Shown here one piece after another: positions 16,212 to 25,638 of a stretch of 64,000 bases of DNA. Below the pieces are notes generated by a model. The model worked only from the letters and a program-made list of their open reading frames with translations, had not been told where the DNA came from and did not search any database. Every line of letters begins with the position of its first letter. Positions within the stretch are counted from its first letter, which is position 1. Source of the DNA: DASQFI01 sp963780895 (GTDB lineage: Bacteria; Acidobacteriota; Vicinamibacteria; Vicinamibacterales; SCN-69-37); assembly GCA_963780895.1 (NCBI GenBank), contig CAWAEG010000001.1:1178001-1242000 (forward strand), read 5' to 3'. A program made the translations under genes and the position numbers.

Positions 16212-18221
16212 GTGACCGGTGACCCTGCGGGCCGGCGGGCATCGTTGGTGCGAGAGTGTGCGCTGGTGGGACTTCTGTACGCGATCGTCCTGCTCGTTTT
16301 TGCTTACCCACTGACGCGCCACCCGATGAGCACCGTCGCGGCGCTGACCGTGGCAGGCGATACGGATCTGTTTGTGTGGACGCTCGGATGGGATCTTCAC
16401 CAACTGGCGCAGCATCCACTGAGCGTCTTTGACGCGAATATCTACTACCCGTTCGATCGAACGCTGGCGTACTCCGAAAATCTGATCGGCACCGCCGTCA
16501 TGGCTGCGCCTTTTGCAGGGGCGACGGGGAATCTGGTCTTTGCGATGAACGCGTCGATTCTCGCGTCGCTGGTGTTGTCAGGCGTCGGCGCACACCTGTT
16601 GGCGAGACGGGTTGGCGTCCGTCCGTTCGGCGCGATGCTGGCGGGACTGATCTTCGTGTTTGCGTCAACTCGCTTTTCCAGGCTCGGGCAGCTGCATCTG
16701 ACGACCATTCAATGGATGCCATTTGTCCTCGCATTTCTGTACGGCTACTTCGAAACCGCGCGCCGTCGCGACCTCTCGTGGGCGTGCGTCTTTTTCGGGC
16801 TTCAAGTGGCCACCAGCGGTCATGGGACGATGTTTGCCGCGCTCGGAGCGCTCGGCCTGCTGCTCTGGCGAATCAGGTTCGGTCCGCCGATCCAATCAGT
16901 CATCCGGGCCCGGGACCTGTGGGTGACCGTGCTCCCGCTCGCGGCAGTCGTGGCGCTCTTTTTCTGGCCCTATCGGCTGGCCCAGAGCGACGTGGGTCTC
17001 GTCCGATCGCTGGGGGAATCGGCCCATTTTTCGCCGAATGCCGCCAGTTACATCTCCTCATTCGCCCATCTTCATCGGTTCCTGTTGTCGTTTCTGCCGG
17101 CATCGCTGTCGCCAGCCGAGCCGACTGCCTTCATTTTTCCAGGCTTCCTGCCGCTGGGGTTCGGGCTGCTGGCGCTGGCGACGAGCCTGGCCGGATGGCG
17201 GTCGTCCGTCAGCGACGCTGGCATGTATCGCCTGGGAATCGCTCGAGTTCTCGAAGTGCTCTTTGTCATCGTCGGAGGGGCGACGGCCATGATCACCCTG
17301 GTCGACGTCGTCCGTGCCTACGTGGGCGTGCCGCGCCATTTCACCGGACGACAACTGCTCGTCGGATGGATGAGTTGCGGAGCGCTTGCCGTGCTTCGAC
17401 TTGGTCTCATCCGGCAGGTCCCGCTCGACATCGCCGGGCGCGTCAGAAAGCTCTGGCCCCTGTTCGGGCCAGGACGCCGACGAGGCGCCGGAGATCCGGT
17501 GTATCTGTTTGGCGTCATCTCGCTGGTCTCCCTCTGGTTGTCGCTGGGACCGACGTTCCTTCTTTACAGACTCGTCCACCAGTGGCCGGGATTCAGCTTG
17601 ATTCGCGTGCCATCGCGGTTCGCGCTGCTGTCGCTCCTGGGGCTGGCCATCATGGCGGCGATCGGGTTCGAGCGGTTGATCCAACCATGGCGATCTCGCA
17701 AGCGAATCGTCCTGGCTGCCGCCGTCACGACGTTGTTTCTGGCGGAGTTCTTCGCTGCGCCCATCGCGACGACTCCGTACCGAGTCGAGATTCCAGATGT
17801 CGATCGGTGGCTTGCCGGACGACAACCGCCGTTCGTCGTCGCCGAGTTTCCGCTGGTGAGGGCATCGGAACAGGGCGGCGCGCACGAATGGCACTCGCTG
17901 TACATGCTCCATTCCATGGCGCACTGGCAGAAGACCATTCACGGCTACAGCGGTATCCGGCCCCTGTTCCACCGCAAGCTGTATGTGGACCTGATGACGT
18001 TCCCGGACGAGAAGTCATTGAACGGGCTTCTGTCGACCGGCGTGACCTACGTCGTTGTGCATTCTGATCTGTACCCGGCCGGAGAATGGCCCGAGGTTCA
18101 GGACCGGCTTCGCCGCATGGAAAGATGGCTGACTCTGGAGCACTCCGGAGAGGGTGGCTACGTCTATTCGCTGCGTCGCCCGGCGGACGGTCCGGGGCGG
18201 ACGTCCGATAGCTTGTTTTGA
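16212..18221 (+). CDS. Large polytopic membrane protein, GT-C/YfhO-like
   Basis: This 669-residue protein begins at GTG 16212, 3 bp after the previous stop. It has about 12 hydrophobic segments. The first outer loop carries AGDTDLFVWTLGW (Asp50, Asp52), followed by IYYPFDRTLAYSEN, the layout of uncharacterised GT-C-like proteins that contain a periplasmic domain near the C-terminus (here about 530-660). The family is not assigned to a reaction. The position as last gene of a run of sugar-transfer proteins supports a glycan function. It is convergent with the SGNH gene at 18265, with 43 bp between the stops and no strong terminator. Confidence 0.65.
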   Translation: MTGDPAGRRASLVRECALVGLLYAIVLLVFAYPLTRHPMSTVAALTVAGDTDLFVWTLGWDLHQLAQHPLSVFDANIYYPFDRTLAYSENLIGTAVMAAPFAGATGNLVFAMNASILASLVLSGVGAHLLARRVGVRPFGAMLAGLIFVFASTRFSRLGQLHLTTIQWMPFVLAFLYGYFETARRRDLSWACVFFGLQVATSGHGTMFAALGALGLLLWRIRFGPPIQSVIRARDLWVTVLPLAAVVALFFWPYRLAQSDVGLVRSLGESAHFSPNAASYISSFAHLHRFLLSFLPASLSPAEPTAFIFPGFLPLGFGLLALATSLAGWRSSVSDAGMYRLGIARVLEVLFVIVGGATAMITLVDVVRAYVGVPRHFTGRQLLVGWMSCGALAVLRLGLIRQVPLDIAGRVRKLWPLFGPGRRRGAGDPVYLFGVISLVSLWLSLGPTFLLYRLVHQWPGFSLIRVPSRFALLSLLGLAIMAAIGFERLIQPWRSRKRIVLAAAVTTLFLAEFFAAPIATTPYRVEIPDVDRWLAGRQPPFVVAEFPLVRASEQGGAHEWHSLYMLHSMAHWQKTIHGYSGIRPLFHRKLYVDLMTFPDEKSLNGLLSTGVTYVVVHSDLYPAGEWPEVQDRLRRMERWLTLEHSGEGGYVYSLRRPADGPGRTSDSLF

Positions 18222-18264
18222 GGACCGACTCGGGGCTGAATCGCCGGCCCGATTGCGATCCCCG

Positions 18265-19488
18265 TCAGCGACCTTCTCTCAAGAAGTCGACAATCCTTGT
18301 CGCAATGATGGAGTGCCCGGACGCATTGGGATGACCATCGACATTTTCGAAGTACGGCTGATCGACGGCCTCTTTCAACCTTTGCAGCGGATCGACGAAG
18401 GCGATCTGGTTGTCGCGTAGAAAACGGACAAGATCCCCTCGTGCCTCCGCCTCCGCAGCGATAAGCCTGGCGTAATCCTGTTGGGATCGCCAGTCGCGCA
18501 CACGATCGTGGAAGACGAACTCCTTGGTTGGGAGCAGCACCACGATGAGTGCCATTCCCCGCTCGGCGCAGAACTCGTGCATCCCCCGGATCGCGTGCTT
18601 GGCGATTTGGAGTCCAGCTTTCAGGCGAGGGTCAGCTTGATCCAGTGTCGCCAGCCGGTACGGGGACGTCAGAAGTGTCTTCCAGGAGCCGTCGGAAAAG
18701 CCGGAGACGTACGGCCGCTGGACGTTCGACAGTTGCGCGAGCGCATCCTCGAACCGAGGTTCAAACGTCTGTCTCGACCCAAAACGTTCCTTGAAGGCGC
18801 GGAGAAGGCCGAACAGGCGGCTCTTCTCCGAGACGAAGTACGTCAGTCGGTGACGCAGGGAACGCGTCTCTGCCGGGTGTTCCTCCGGGGCGATCGTGGA
18901 TCTGAACAGGACGCTCACCCGCTGGGCCAGATTCCCGGCTTTCTCCGCGGCATCGATACTGACACGCTCGCCCTCGGAGACGAACTCCTCGAGCCGGTCC
19001 TGCCTGTGCGCCACGTCGAAACTGTCGAAGAAGTCGTTGCCGAAGTACAGGCCGAACAGCACGATGGTCGGTTGAAGCGTAGCAGCCGTACGCATGGCCT
19101 CCAGACTCTGCAAGGGCCCAGAGCCCACCACGCCCATGTTGTAGACGGTGGTCTTCAACCGAACGCCGAGGATTGCCGGCCACGCTTCAGCGGATTCGAC
19201 GGTCGAGCCATACGTGTGAGAATCGCCGACGGCGACGACATCAGCCTTGGTGCGCGCCCCTGAATTTCGAAAGCCGCGCGCGTCGTGGTCGTGCCACTTG
19301 GGATTCCCCTGCGAAATGATCCCGCGGTCGTCCGTGAGCAAGGCATCGTATTTCCGGGTCAGCACATCCGCCTTGCGCCAGACAGCCGCCGCGACATGCA
19401 GGACGGCTTCGGTCAGCAGCAACGTCACGACGAGCATGACCGCGCCGACGAAGATGTTGCGAGGCGGCCGCCGGAGGGTCATCGCCAT
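18265..19488 (-). CDS. SGNH/GDSL hydrolase-like membrane-anchored protein
   Basis: A 407-residue protein with an N-terminal membrane helix (about 10-35) and a periplasmic SGNH domain: VAVGDSHTYG at 85-94 (Ser90 nucleophile), a glycine block MGVVGSGPLQSLE, LYFGNDFFD for the Asn oxyanion position, and C-terminal VDGHPNASGH with Asp384 and His386. All four blocks are intact, so an active esterase or acyltransferase is expected, likely acting on O-acyl groups of the surface glycan. It overlaps the preceding broken aminotransferase gene by 10 bp and ends the long minus-strand operon of region 3. Confidence 0.78.
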   Translation of the reverse strand: MAMTLRRPPRNIFVGAVMLVVTLLLTEAVLHVAAAVWRKADVLTRKYDALLTDDRGIISQGNPKWHDHDARGFRNSGARTKADVVAVGDSHTYGSTVESAEAWPAILGVRLKTTVYNMGVVGSGPLQSLEAMRTAATLQPTIVLFGLYFGNDFFDSFDVAHRQDRLEEFVSEGERVSIDAAEKAGNLAQRVSVLFRSTIAPEEHPAETRSLRHRLTYFVSEKSRLFGLLRAFKERFGSRQTFEPRFEDALAQLSNVQRPYVSGFSDGSWKTLLTSPYRLATLDQADPRLKAGLQIAKHAIRGMHEFCAERGMALIVVLLPTKEFVFHDRVRDWRSQQDYARLIAAEAEARGDLVRFLRDNQIAFVDPLQRLKEAVDQPYFENVDGHPNASGHSIIATRIVDFLREGR

Positions 19489-20640
19489 CGTCTGATCGCT
19501 GCGACGACTCGCGCCAGGTGCGCATCGGTCAGCTCGTTGAAGAACGGCAGCCGGAGCAGCCGATCGCTCACGTCTTCGGTGACGGGACAGTCGCCTTTCC
19601 TGCCGCCGAACTGCTGGCCCATGTCAGACAGGTGCAGCGGCAGGTAGTGGAATACGCTGCTGATTCCATGATTCCGGAGATGAGAGATGAGCGCCTGACG
19701 ATCGCTCAGCGACGGAAGCAACAGGTAGAAGATGTGCGCCGGATGCTCGCAGAACGGCGGGACGACGGGCAGCTGCACGCCCCTGGGTTGCGCCCATTCG
19801 GGCAACTCGTCGGCGTAGTACTGCCAGATGTGATGGCGCCTCGCCTGGATCTGCTCGCGCGCTTCCAGTTGCGCCAGGAGGAAGGACGCCAGCAGCTCTG
19901 ACGGGAGATAGCTGGAGCCCACGTCGACCCAGGTGTACTTATCGACCTGGCCGCGGAAAAACCGGCTTCGATTGGTACCCTTTTCCCTGATGATCTCGGC
20001 CCGTTCGACGAAGGCCGCCTCATTGATGATCAGCGCGCCGCCTTCCCCGCACGTGAAATTCTTCGTCTCATGGAAGCTCAACGTGGAGAGCGTTCCCATC
20101 GTCCCGAGCAGCCGGCCTTTGTACCGCGCCGAACAGCCCATGCGCGTTGTCCTCGATGACGGAGACGCCGTGCCGCGCAGCGATATCGAGGATGGTGTCC
20201 ATCTCGCACGCGACGCCGGCGTAGTGGACCACCACGATCGCCCGTGTCCGCGCGGTGATCAGCCGCTCCAGCCTCGATTCGTCGAGGTTGAGCGTGTCCG
20301 CGCGAATGTCGGCGAAGATGGGCCGCGCGCCGCGCAAGACGAACGCGTTGACGACCGACACGAACGTGTACGAAGGCACGATCACTTCGTCGCCGGGCCC
20401 GATGTTCAAGAGCAGGGCGGTCATCTCCAGCGCGTGCGTGCAGGACGTCGTGAGGAGCACTTTGCGAACGCCCAGGCTCTGCTCGAGGAGCGCATGACAG
20501 CGAGCCGTGAAACGTCCGTCGCCGGCGAGATGACCCGCCTCGACGGCTTCGGCCATGTATCGCAACTCGTCGCCCGCCAGCGACGGCCGGTTGAACGGAA
20601 TCGGGGCGTCGATCGCCGCGGGCTCGGGTCGGTGGGTCAT
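19479..20640 (-). pseudogene. wecE: WecE-type dTDP-4-amino-4,6-dideoxygalactose transaminase, disrupted by one-base frameshift
   Basis: Two frames together encode one PLP-dependent sugar aminotransferase. The N-terminal 172 residues start at ATG 20640 (overlapping the upstream stop) and run through PSYTFVSVVNAF and VIEDNAHGLFGA. The frame is then lost at an extra C (plus strand, 20124 or 20125), and the rest resumes one frame over with YKGRLLGTMG, SFHETKNFTCGEGG (PLP-binding Lys) and EIIREKGTNRSRFFRGQVDK, a WecE hallmark, to the stop at 19479. Removing one base restores HGLFGAYKGRLLGT, aligned without gaps to the family. WecE makes dTDP-Fuc4N from dTDP-4-keto-6-deoxyglucose. A recent mutation or a consensus error are both possible, since every other part looks intact. 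Confidence 0.85.
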
Positions 20641-22226
20641 ATGGTTGGCTGCGCCGGGCCGGAGGACGCGCGGCGGAAGACCAGGAACCGGCCGATCGTC
20701 TGCTCGAGAGCGTAGTGACGGTCGATGAGCGCTTTCCACTCCGGGAAGTCGTCCACGAGCTGCTCGGAGGTTTTTTCGTCCGGCGCCCACCACCACCGAT
20801 CGCCGCGCACGACCGCGATGTAGGCCGGCGGGTGCCTGGCAAGATCGTCGATGAACTCAGCTCGCCAACGGCGCTGCATCGGCGTCAATGCTTCGCCCGG
20901 CGCTCGCATGATCAGCGGGTGCGTCGTCTGAAACCGGCTGGCGGCGGCGCGCTCCGCCAGGTAATAGACGAGGGACTCGTAGCCCCACACCTGGATCGGC
21001 TCGGCCGGTTCTGTTCGCGCCCGGATGTACGCGGCGACGTCGTAGGACTCGGTGAAGTCGAACACCGGATCGATTCGGAACTCGTTCGGCGCCGGCGGAC
21101 CGAGGAAACGCATCGACAGAAGGAACGGCACGGGAGCGTTTCGCAGGTAGACGACCGACACAGCGAGGAGGAGAACCAGCGCGACCGCGAGTTCAACGGT
21201 CGTCCGCCGTGCCGCGGCGAGCGGGGCGATCAGGTTCAGCGCCCAACGGGCCGTGAACGAATACATGCTGCCCACCAGCACCGCTCCGATCGCAAGACCC
21301 GGCAGATAGTGATAGCCGGCAAACGTCCCCTGCACCCACACCGAATAGACGGCGCCCACATATCCGAGCCATAACATCAGGCGTGCCTGGCGCTCGTGGC
21401 GCAGGCAGAGAAACGGCAGGTAGGCCACCGGCAGGACCCATGCGTGCAGCCCAATCTGTCCAGCCCGCCGGAGCCATACGCTCCAGAACGGATCCGATCC
21501 TCGCAGGCGCGCGGTGTAGATGCTCTGATATGCCACGCAGGCCTCGTAGATCTGGACGAGCCCGCCGGCGGCCCAATAACCAAGCACGATGATGACCGCC
21601 GGCGCGATCAGGCCGGCCGCCGCCGCGGCGGCCAGCGTCATCGCACGCCGCGAACGCAGTCGCGTCAACAGCGGCACGTAGAAAAGGGCGAGCGCGAGGA
21701 TGGTTGGCTTGAATGTCACCGCCAACCCGAGCCCCAGGCCGATGAGGAAAGCCGTCCGCATTGCCGGCCGGCGGTCGGCCGTCAGATACAGCCAGAACCC
21801 GCCGAGGATGAACAGCAGCCCAAAGCCTTCCCGCTGGGCGGTGTTCCAGGGACCGTAGCCCTGGTAGATCAGGCAGAAGAGGACGGCAGCCACCAGGCCC
21901 GCAGCGCGTCCGTTGATCCGCGTTCCAATTCGAAACAGCAGATACGCATTCGCGAGCTGGAAGATCAGGTCGAACGCGCGGAACGCGACGCCCGATCGGC
22001 CGAACGCGAGGATCTCTCCGGCCTGCAGAAACATCATCCCGGGAAAATCGCTTTCCCAGGTCTGCAGATACGGCCACCGTCCCTCGAGCAGCGCGGCGCC
22101 CATGTACGCGAAGACGCCTTGATCGACCCCGAGCCGGTACGTGAGCGTGGGCGCGAGGACGGCTGCGCATGCGCCGATCACCCACGCGGCGTGCGGCCGC
22201 TCGGCGTCGGTCGCCGTCAACGCCAC
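20637..22226 (-). CDS. ArnT/GT39-like polytopic glycosyltransferase
   Basis: The GTG start at 22226 lies 10 bp inside the preceding GT2 gene. The 529-residue protein has about ten helices. The first loop carries RLGVDQGVFAYMGAALLEGRWPY (Asp35, at the usual acidic site) and then QTWESDFPG, followed by QREGFGLLFILGGFW, a layout shared with lipid-A or polyprenyl-phosphate-sugar transferases. A soluble C-terminal part (about 400-529) contains WGYESLVYYLAERAAASRF. It sits directly after a GtrB/ArnC-like GT2 that could make its lipid-phosphate sugar donor, so the two are likely a donor-synthase/transferase pair. Its stop overlaps the aminotransferase start (ATGA). Confidence 0.78.
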   Translation of the reverse strand: MALTATDAERPHAAWVIGACAAVLAPTLTYRLGVDQGVFAYMGAALLEGRWPYLQTWESDFPGMMFLQAGEILAFGRSGVAFRAFDLIFQLANAYLLFRIGTRINGRAAGLVAAVLFCLIYQGYGPWNTAQREGFGLLFILGGFWLYLTADRRPAMRTAFLIGLGLGLAVTFKPTILALALFYVPLLTRLRSRRAMTLAAAAAAGLIAPAVIIVLGYWAAGGLVQIYEACVAYQSIYTARLRGSDPFWSVWLRRAGQIGLHAWVLPVAYLPFLCLRHERQARLMLWLGYVGAVYSVWVQGTFAGYHYLPGLAIGAVLVGSMYSFTARWALNLIAPLAAARRTTVELAVALVLLLAVSVVYLRNAPVPFLLSMRFLGPPAPNEFRIDPVFDFTESYDVAAYIRARTEPAEPIQVWGYESLVYYLAERAAASRFQTTHPLIMRAPGEALTPMQRRWRAEFIDDLARHPPAYIAVVRGDRWWWAPDEKTSEQLVDDFPEWKALIDRHYALEQTIGRFLVFRRASSGPAQPTI

Positions 22227-23188
22227 TCGACGATCCGGTCGGCGTGCGCCTCCCGGCGGCCGGTGCTCTGGTGCCGTACGACGCCCTTGACCGTGAACTG
22301 CGGCGTCTTGTTCTGGGTCAGGAAGATGCGGCCGACGTATTCGCCAACGGCGCCCAGGCCCATCAGCTGCATGCCGCCGAGAAAGAAGAGCGTCACGATG
22401 AGCGACGGATAGCCTTCGGGAATCCGGTCGAGCACCAGTGCTTGCACCACGAAGAACAGCGCCGCGAAGAACGAGAGCAGCGAGATCACGCCGCCGATGA
22501 TCGTCGCCAGGCGCAGCGGGATGACCGAGAAACCCGTCGCGAGCTTCAGCCAGACCCGGATCGACCGCAGAAGGCTGTAATTGCTCCGGCCCGCGAACCG
22601 CGGATGGTGTGTCGCTTCCACCTGCGTGATGTTCGAGGTGATGTTGAAAATGATCCCGTCGACGTAGGTGAACGGCCCGTCGTACTTGACGATTTCCGCC
22701 ACGACCTCCCGGCGCAGCGCCTTGTACGGCGACAGATACACGTTCTTCGGCTTGCCCAGCACGACGACGGCCACCCGATCGTTGAACCAGCTGCCGAGGT
22801 TCTTCCAGAGCGCCTGTCGCTTGTGGTCGAACGCGGCGTAAGCCACGTCGAACCCGCCGCGGAGCGCTTCGCAGAGCGCTGGAATATCGGCGGGGTCGTG
22901 CTGCAGATCGTCGTCCATGACGACCACCGCGTCGCCCGAGGCGTGGTGCATCCCGGCCATGATCGCGTTGTCCTGGCCGACGTTCTTGCGAAGGTTGACG
23001 CCGACGACGAACCGGTGCGTCCTGGCGAGCGACTCGATGACCTGCCAGCTGTCATCGGGGCTCGCGTCGTTGACGAGAATCAATTCGTAGTCGCGGATGT
23101 GCCCGCTGAGGGCGGTCTGAACCCGGCGTGCGAGCTCCGGCAGACATTCCTCGCTCCGGTAGACGGGGACGATGATGGACAGCTCCAT
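22217..23188 (-). CDS. GtrB/ArnC-like polyprenyl-phosphate glycosyltransferase (GT2)
   Basis: A 323-residue DPM1-type enzyme. The GT-A domain has SIIVPVY at the N-terminus, VNDASPDDSW (39-48) and MDDDLQHDP (91-99) with the metal-binding acidic run. Two C-terminal membrane helices (about residues 225-285) and VGEYVGRIF follow, as in ArnC, GtrB and undecaprenyl-phosphate sugar synthases. It would load a sugar onto undecaprenyl phosphate at the cytoplasmic face for use by a GT-C enzyme, the obvious candidate being the next gene, which overlaps by 10 bp. The sugar cannot be read from the sequence, but the broken WecE downstream suggests an amino-deoxy sugar. Confidence 0.87.
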   Translation of the reverse strand: MELSIIVPVYRSEECLPELARRVQTALSGHIRDYELILVNDASPDDSWQVIESLARTHRFVVGVNLRKNVGQDNAIMAGMHHASGDAVVVMDDDLQHDPADIPALCEALRGGFDVAYAAFDHKRQALWKNLGSWFNDRVAVVVLGKPKNVYLSPYKALRREVVAEIVKYDGPFTYVDGIIFNITSNITQVEATHHPRFAGRSNYSLLRSIRVWLKLATGFSVIPLRLATIIGGVISLLSFFAALFFVVQALVLDRIPEGYPSLIVTLFFLGGMQLMGLGAVGEYVGRIFLTQNKTPQFTVKGVVRHQSTGRREAHADRIVEWR

Positions 23189-23203
23189 AGAGTAGTCCGA
23201 ATG

Positions 23204-23845
23204 TCAGGGCCGCGATTCTAGCGTACGGCCGTTGGCGCTTCCGTCCGCGCCGCCGCGATCCATCACGACGACCATGTCACGATCGACCGACACGACGCGG
23301 CACGTGAAGCCCAGCCGCCGCTGATGATCACGCAGCGTCGCCAGCAGCGACTCCTCGGTAAATCGGAACGCCGCGTGGCCATCGCCGGGATTCGCCGATC
23401 GCCGGGCCCAACGACCGACGACGCCGCTGCCGGATGACAGATTGCGTACCGGTTCCGACAGGATCCAGCGGCCGGTGCGGCTCCACACGGTCTCGAACAG
23501 CGCTGGAAGCCGATCGTGAAAGTGATACAGGGACCCGGCCATCACGAATGTATCCGAGGCCGGCAGATCGACCGACAGCAGGTCGCCCTCGATCACGTCG
23601 TAGCCGCGCCGCCGGGCGCGGGCACAGAAGTGCGGATTGATGTCGACGCCGGTCCACCGGACCTCGTGCGCCGCGCACCAGTCGGCGATCACCGTGTCGC
23701 CGAAGCAGAGGTCGCAAACCGACGCCGCCGGCGCCGCGCCGAGCAGATCGGTCACGTGCTGGAAACGTCGGCGGTACCCGCCGGCGTACAACACGTTCAT
23801 CGCCGAGCGGTACAGCTGGATGTGCGAGTAGATTAGGCTCTGCAC
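23204..23845 (-). CDS. Class I SAM-dependent methyltransferase
   Basis: A 213-residue Rossmann-type methyltransferase: motif I is VCDLCFGDTV at 43-52 (atypical, Cys and Phe in place of the usual Gly run), Asp68 in GVDIN ends beta-2, and GSLYHFHDRLPALFE is the motif IV/V region. It probably methylates a sugar or a lipid intermediate, or moves a methyl onto a small precursor, in the cytosol. It lies between the SGNH hydrolase gene (33 bp upstream) and the GtrB-like gene (15 bp downstream) in the same direction, so it is co-transcribed. Confidence 0.75.
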   Translation of the reverse strand: MQSLIYSHIQLYRSAMNVLYAGGYRRRFQHVTDLLGAAPAASVCDLCFGDTVIADWCAAHEVRWTGVDINPHFCARARRRGYDVIEGDLLSVDLPASDTFVMAGSLYHFHDRLPALFETVWSRTGRWILSEPVRNLSSGSGVVGRWARRSANPGDGHAAFRFTEESLLATLRDHQRRLGFTCRVVSVDRDMVVVMDRGGADGSANGRTLESRP

Positions 23846-23878
23846 GGCCCTGCCGCTCCTCGGCGTCCGCGTTGCAGG

Positions 23879-25099
23879 TCACCGTGACACATGCGGGGGA
23901 GCCCCGGTCTTCGACGCCCGATCGGCAAGTCCGGCGAGCACGTCGGGCACCATCTGCTTTGCGATCACCTCGTTGCCGGTCTCTCCAAGGTGGAAGCGGT
24001 CCACGAACATCGGCGCGGAAACCTCCGCGAAGACCCCGGTCAGGTCCCGAACCCGGGTCGGCTCGGGTTTGTCGTGCTGGCGATCGCGGAGCGCCTGGTT
24101 TGTCTGCCGGAAAAACCGCTCGATCGGCTGCATCTCGATGGACAGCGTTTTTTCGTATTCGGTCAGGTGCGGCTTGTCGGCCACCGCGGGCTGCCAGTAG
24201 AAGAACGACTTGAACCGGTAGTGCTCGCCGAGTGCCCTGACGAGTTCGACGTTGCTTGCGTACGTGTCGACCACCTGACGAGCCAGACGTGCCGTACCTG
24301 CCTCGTCGAGCGCGAAGCCCGGCGCGGTTTCATCGAGCTGCACGCCGAGGCCTTTGCCGCTGTCCGGGCGAAGCGCATCGAACAAACGCCGCGTCGACAG
24401 ACGGAGGGCGGCGTCCTTCGCGACGAGCCGCGCTCGTTCCTTGACCGGCTTGTTGAGAAAATTGAACTCCGAGACGCGATTGAACTCATTCTGCGGAATG
24501 CCCGCGATCCCCTGCTGAAACGCCGTGTACGTGTCGTTGATGCCGTCGTAGAAAACCACCACGTCGGGTCGGCGGCCCTGCCGCAGCTCGAGTTCCAGCG
24601 CAATGACTTCCTGCGTGCTCACCCAGCCGGTTTCGCCGTAGTTGGTGACCGCTGCCTGGATGCCCTGACGATCGAGCTCCCGCGCCAGAATCGAGGGAAT
24701 CGTGAACTCGTCACGCGCGCCGGATCCCCACATGGTGGATCCGCCGAACATGAAGATCCGGACGGTCCCGTTCGTTGCGCTGGTCGGCGTCGCGCGGATG
24801 CCGCGCTCGTCGACGTTGATATACCGACTCTGCCGCGGCTGGCGTCGCCAGTACACGTACGAGTTCCATCGCATGTCGTCCCGGCTGCGGTGGAAGTCGT
24901 TCCAGTAGTCACGGACCCAGGCCGCCTGGCCGTAGGCGTCGGCCATCAGCCGGGTGTCGCCGGCCCACGGTCGCAACCGGTCGCCAATCATGAAGGCCAT
25001 CGTCAGTCCGAGCTCGATCGCGCAGACGAAAAGCAGAGTCAGCCCCGCCATCAGCCAGAGATCCCGGATCAGTCCGCCGACTCGCCGAAGCCGTGACAT
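23879..25099 (-). CDS. SGNH/GDSL hydrolase-like membrane-anchored protein
   Basis: A 406-residue protein with one N-terminal helix (about 18-40). The SGNH blocks are FMFGGSTMWGSG (117-127, Ser121 nucleophile), NYGETGWVSTQ (Gly block), VVFYDGINDTY (Asn block) and the C-terminal MFVDRFHLGETGNEV (Asp-x-x-His). SGNH proteins of this type are common neighbours of SxtJ/DUF5989 pairs in polysaccharide loci; here the DUF5989 gene ends 20 bp upstream. Expected role is removal or transfer of an acyl group on the extracytoplasmic face. The start is clear from the basic-then-hydrophobic N-terminus. Confidence 0.78.
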   Translation of the reverse strand: MSRLRRVGGLIRDLWLMAGLTLLFVCAIELGLTMAFMIGDRLRPWAGDTRLMADAYGQAAWVRDYWNDFHRSRDDMRWNSYVYWRRQPRQSRYINVDERGIRATPTSATNGTVRIFMFGGSTMWGSGARDEFTIPSILARELDRQGIQAAVTNYGETGWVSTQEVIALELELRQGRRPDVVVFYDGINDTYTAFQQGIAGIPQNEFNRVSEFNFLNKPVKERARLVAKDAALRLSTRRLFDALRPDSGKGLGVQLDETAPGFALDEAGTARLARQVVDTYASNVELVRALGEHYRFKSFFYWQPAVADKPHLTEYEKTLSIEMQPIERFFRQTNQALRDRQHDKPEPTRVRDLTGVFAEVSAPMFVDRFHLGETGNEVIAKQMVPDVLAGLADRASKTGAPPHVSR

Positions 25100-25119
25100 C
25101 GCCCTCAGGTCTCAAGGCG

Positions 25120-25320
25120 TCAGAAGAGCGTGTAGATCAACGGCGCCGCTGCCGTGTTGGAGAGCAGCATCAATGTGCCGAGCATGCCGAGCGCCAGCAG
25201 CAGGGGGACCAGCCACCACTTCTTGCTGTGGCGGAGGAAATACCCGAAGTCGGTCATCAGGTTGTTGGAGGTTCGGTCCTGCGTGACCTTCTCAAATTCT
25301 GACAATCGTTGCTCTGGCAT
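25120..25320 (-). CDS. DUF5989 family small membrane protein (SxtK-like)
   Basis: The ATG at 25320 has an AGGAG Shine-Dalgarno 4 bases upstream and gives a 66-residue product; a longer reading from 25389 is rejected. The sequence holds DFGYFLRHSKKWWLVPLLL, a single helix with a Lys-Trp-Trp boundary, and ends with TAAAPLIYTLF, the hallmark ending of DUF5989. In the saxitoxin gene cluster the orders sxtI (carbamoyltransferase), sxtJ and sxtK describe this trio. Here all three members occur, but SxtJ and this protein are separated by three other genes and a 318-bp gap. Confidence 0.82.
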   Translation of the reverse strand: MPEQRLSEFEKVTQDRTSNNLMTDFGYFLRHSKKWWLVPLLLALGMLGTLMLLSNTAAAPLIYTLF

Positions 25321-25638
25321 GGGACTCCTGGGTACCCGACCGAATGGCCGCCGCGTTGTCCGGTGACGTTGCGCGCGTGGTCTGGACAACCGCGACGCTC
25401 ACGGAACGCCGACAATCCTTCTACGCCGCGGTGTTCCAGATAGCAAGGATCCCGCCAGGGTCCCGCCGGGCGTAGGCGAACGGCAAACCCGTAACTCCCT
25501 GACAACAAAGCTGTTCTGGGAAACGATCCGCGAGTCACGCCGGAAGTCGTTCGCCTGCCCGACTTTTATCAGGGTCAGGGACGAGTTTGCCACCCGCCGG
25601 CTGGCCCGCAAACCGGCGCGCGCGACGGTCTCGCACCG
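25321..25638. other. 318-bp intergenic region between GT-C gene and DUF5989 gene
   Basis: No supportable gene lies here. Short minus-strand frames (for example 25257-25538) have no start or family signal. The only structure noted is a short imperfect direct repeat TCCCGCCAGG/TCCCGCCGGG around 25450-25470 and a 6-bp inverted repeat GACGGT/ACCGTC near 25625-25641 that runs into the 3' end of the gene at 25639. It could hold the promoter for the DUF5989-led segment, but I cannot point to -35/-10 boxes. Confidence 0.5.
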
